Part shown: piece by piece, positions 60,860 through 64,000 of the stretch | Layout: every line of letters begins with the position of its first letter | How positions within the stretch are numbered: the first letter of the stretch is position 1 | Source of the DNA: Streptomyces roseolilacinus | GTDB taxonomy: Bacteria > Actinomycetota > Actinomycetes > Streptomycetales > Streptomycetaceae | DNA: 64,000 bases | Assembly: GCF_014649335.1 (NCBI RefSeq) | Contig: NZ_BMSV01000006.1 | Span: 372,001 to 436,000, forward strand | Direction of reading: 5' to 3' | Made by a program: the position numbers and the translations under genes | The notes under the pieces: generated by a model | The model's database searches: none | Seen by the model: the letters and a program-made list of their open reading frames with translations, nothing else | Told to the model about the DNA's origin: nothing

Positions 60860-61072
60860 GGCGCGTCACCTGACCGTTCTGGGACGTCATGGCGGGGCGG
60901 GCGTCGTGGCGCCGGTCCGGGAAATCCGGAATGCGAGGAAAAGGAGGGTAAGGCGCCGTAGGTGGGGAAGGGGCGGATGGTGCAGATTGTCCAGTGTGCA
61001 GAAGGATAGGCGCGGCGACCGGCCGCGGAGGGGTGGGCGCACCGCGTGTTGCGCATAAGGGCCGGATAAAAG
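60860..61072. other. Intergenic region before the dnaK control sites
   Basis: No gene seen in about 210 bp; the right end (TTGCGCATAAGGGCCGGATA) may be an upstream dnaK promoter. Confidence 0.35.
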
Positions 61073-61091
61073 CTGAGTCGGGCTGACTCAG
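61073..61091 (+). promoter_or_regulatory. HspR operator (HAIR-like) 1
   Basis: CTGAGT-N7-ACTCAG, with the core spacing of the HAIR sequence bound by HspR, upstream of dnaK. Confidence 0.7.
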
Positions 61092-61096
61092 GTCTG

Positions 61097-61144
61097 TTGA
61101 CCGCACGGGATGAGTGGTGCATCCTTGAGTCTGTTCCGCTCAAG
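61097..61144 (+). promoter_or_regulatory. dnaK promoter with overlapping HAIR 2
   Basis: TTGACC (61097-61102), 17-bp spacer, CATCCT (61120-61125). CTTGAGT-N7-GCTCAAG at 61124-61144 overlaps the -10 hexamer, so HspR binding would block the polymerase. Confidence 0.75.
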
Positions 61145-61162
61145 TCAGCTGGAGGAATCGAA

Positions 61163-63006
<1,844 letters not shown>

Positions 63007-63010
<4 letters not shown>

Positions 63011-63666
63011 CGGAGGAGACCCCGGGCTTCGAGGAGAAGCCCGACGTCCCCTCCGGCGCCACTTCCGACGACGCCGCCGAGGCCGCCGAGAGCCCTTCCG
63101 TCGAGGAGGGTGCGGCGGCCCCGGCCGGGGACGCGAACCAGACGGGCCAGTCGATCGGCCTGACCGCCCAGCTGGACCAGACCCGCACCGCGCTCGCCGA
63201 GCGCACCGCGGACCTCCAGCGGCTCCAGGCCGAGTACCAGAACTACCGCCGGCGGGTGGAGCGGGACCGCATCGCGGTCAAGGAGGTCGCCATCGCGAAC
63301 CTCCTGTCCGAACTGCTGCCGGTGCTCGACGACATCGGCCGGGCGCGGGAGCACGGCGAGCTGGTCGGCGGCTTCAAGTCGGTCGCCGAGTCGCTGGAGA
63401 CCACCGTCGCCAAGATGGGCCTCCAGCAGTTCGGCAAGGAGGGCGAGCCCTTCGACCCGACCGTGCACGAGGCGCTGATGCACTCGTACGCGCCGGACGT
63501 CACCGAGACGACCTGCGTGGCGATCCTCCAGCCGGGGTACCGGATCGGCGAGCGGACCATCCGTCCCGCGCGTGTCGCCGTCGCCGAGCCCCAGCCGGGC
63601 GCCGCGCCGGCCGCGAAGGAAGAGAAGTCGGCCGACGAGGAGAACGGTGGCCCCGAGGAGGGCTGA
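63007..63666 (+). CDS. grpE: Nucleotide exchange factor GrpE
   Basis: A 219-aa co-chaperone that releases ADP from DnaK. The acidic N-terminus (1-50) is followed by a long coiled coil (RTALAERTADLQRLQAEYQN) and the C-terminal beta domain (PFDPTVHEALMHSYAPDVTE, ILQPGYRIGERTIRPARVAV). ATGA overlap with dnaK gives translational coupling. The last 25 residues are an acidic tail. Confidence 0.97.
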
Positions 63667-63741
63667 CAGCCGCGGGGCCGGCGGTCACGGGACCGCCGGC
63701 CCCCGGGCCGGCGCGGTGACCGTCCGGAAGGAGGGACGTCG

Positions 63742-64000
63742 ATGAGCACGAAGGACTTCGTCGAGAAGGACTACTACAAGGTCCTCGGCGTCCCCAAGGA
63801 CGCCACCGAGGCCGAGATCAAGAAGGCGTACCGGAAGCTCGCCCGCGAGTTCCACCCGGACGCCAACAAGGGCGACACCGCAGCGGAGACCCGCTTCAAG
63901 GAGATCTCCGAGGCGAACGACATCCTCGGCGACCCCAAGAAGCGCAAGGAGTACGACGAGGCGCGCGCCCTCTTCGGGAACGGCGGCTTCCGCCCCGGAC
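63742..64000 (+). CDS. dnaJ: DnaJ co-chaperone (partial, runs off right edge)
   Basis: The J domain is visible in full: DYYKVLGVPKDATEAEIKKA, YRKLAREFHPDANKGD with the HPD motif, ISEANDILGDPKKRKEYDEA, then the start of the Gly/Phe region (FGNGGFRPG). ATG at 63742 follows AAGGAGGG. About 86 codons are in the window; the zinc-finger and C-terminal domains lie beyond it. Confidence 0.96.
   Translation, partial: MSTKDFVEKDYYKVLGVPKDATEAEIKKAYRKLAREFHPDANKGDTAAETRFKEISEANDILGDPKKRKEYDEARALFGNGGFRPG

Overview
The window is chromosomal DNA of a Streptomyces-type actinomycete. Base composition is very GC-rich with G/C third codon positions, many starts are GTG or TTG, and the gene content fits the genus: an HspR-type dnaK operon, cold-shock/DEAD-helicase modules, ECF sigma factors, GAF-PP2C phosphatase, and secreted plant-polysaccharide hydrolases. 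About 55 protein genes and one tRNA are supported. No rRNA, CRISPR array, intact transposase, phage or PKS/NRPS cluster was seen.

Layout. 1-2.1 kb: a membrane protein, an ImmA/IrrE metallopeptidase and an XRE regulator on the minus strand. 2.5-8 kb: small metabolic and regulatory genes (two-domain VOC protein, SnoaL cyclase, MerR, PH-domain protein, ricin-type lectin, CmcI-like methyltransferase, PEBP protein), then archease tail-to-tail with RtcB RNA ligase. 9.5-11.8 kb: a coupled TPR/prenyl-synthase pair. 12-17.7 kb: a TerD-nuclease fusion, an ECF41-like sigma factor and a frameshifted GAF-SpoIIE phosphatase. 17.8-21.2 kb: cold-shock module A. 21.3-29.3 kb: TipA-like regulator with macrolide-type glycosyltransferase, a sulfur-linked group (Rrf2, leader peptide, TauE/SafE permease, DszC-like flavoenzyme), and a pectate lyase. 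29.5-32.3 kb: a two-gene ATPase operon whose second product appears to end in an MIT_C/PLD-like domain. 32.5-37.8 kb: Ser/Thr kinase, PucR regulator and LysA-like decarboxylase. 37.9-42.7 kb: cold-shock module B, inverted relative to A. 42.9-45.9 kb: a MarR-controlled cupin-VOC operon and a SUKH protein. 46.4-54.4 kb: GH74 xyloglucanase, GH10-CBM13-GH62 xylanase/arabinofuranosidase, a sigma factor fused to a membrane segment and an AbfB domain, and a tandem-repeat lectin-like protein. 54.9-64 kb: conserved core (tRNA-Gly, dcd, phosphoribosyltransferase, Yip1, Fe-S reductase, sugar transferase, dnaK-grpE-dnaJ), with a 208-bp MITE in front of dcd.

How the parts work together. The two cold-shock modules share csp, DEAD helicase, an SCO5918-like protein, a convergent GvpU-like protein and a MerR-like protein. 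Both csp leaders carry the same 20-nt element and a terminator-like hairpin, which suggests post-initiation control. The hemicellulase operon lies beside a sigma factor carrying an arabinose-binding-type domain, which suggests substrate sensing. The sulfur group shares a candidate Rrf2 operator at both of its promoters. The most unusual items are the ATPase/MIT_C-like operon, the sigma-AbfB fusion, the TerD-PD-(D/E)XK fusion, the duplicated cold-shock module with its leader RNAs, and a roughly 640-nt apparently non-coding leader upstream of the second MerR-like gene.
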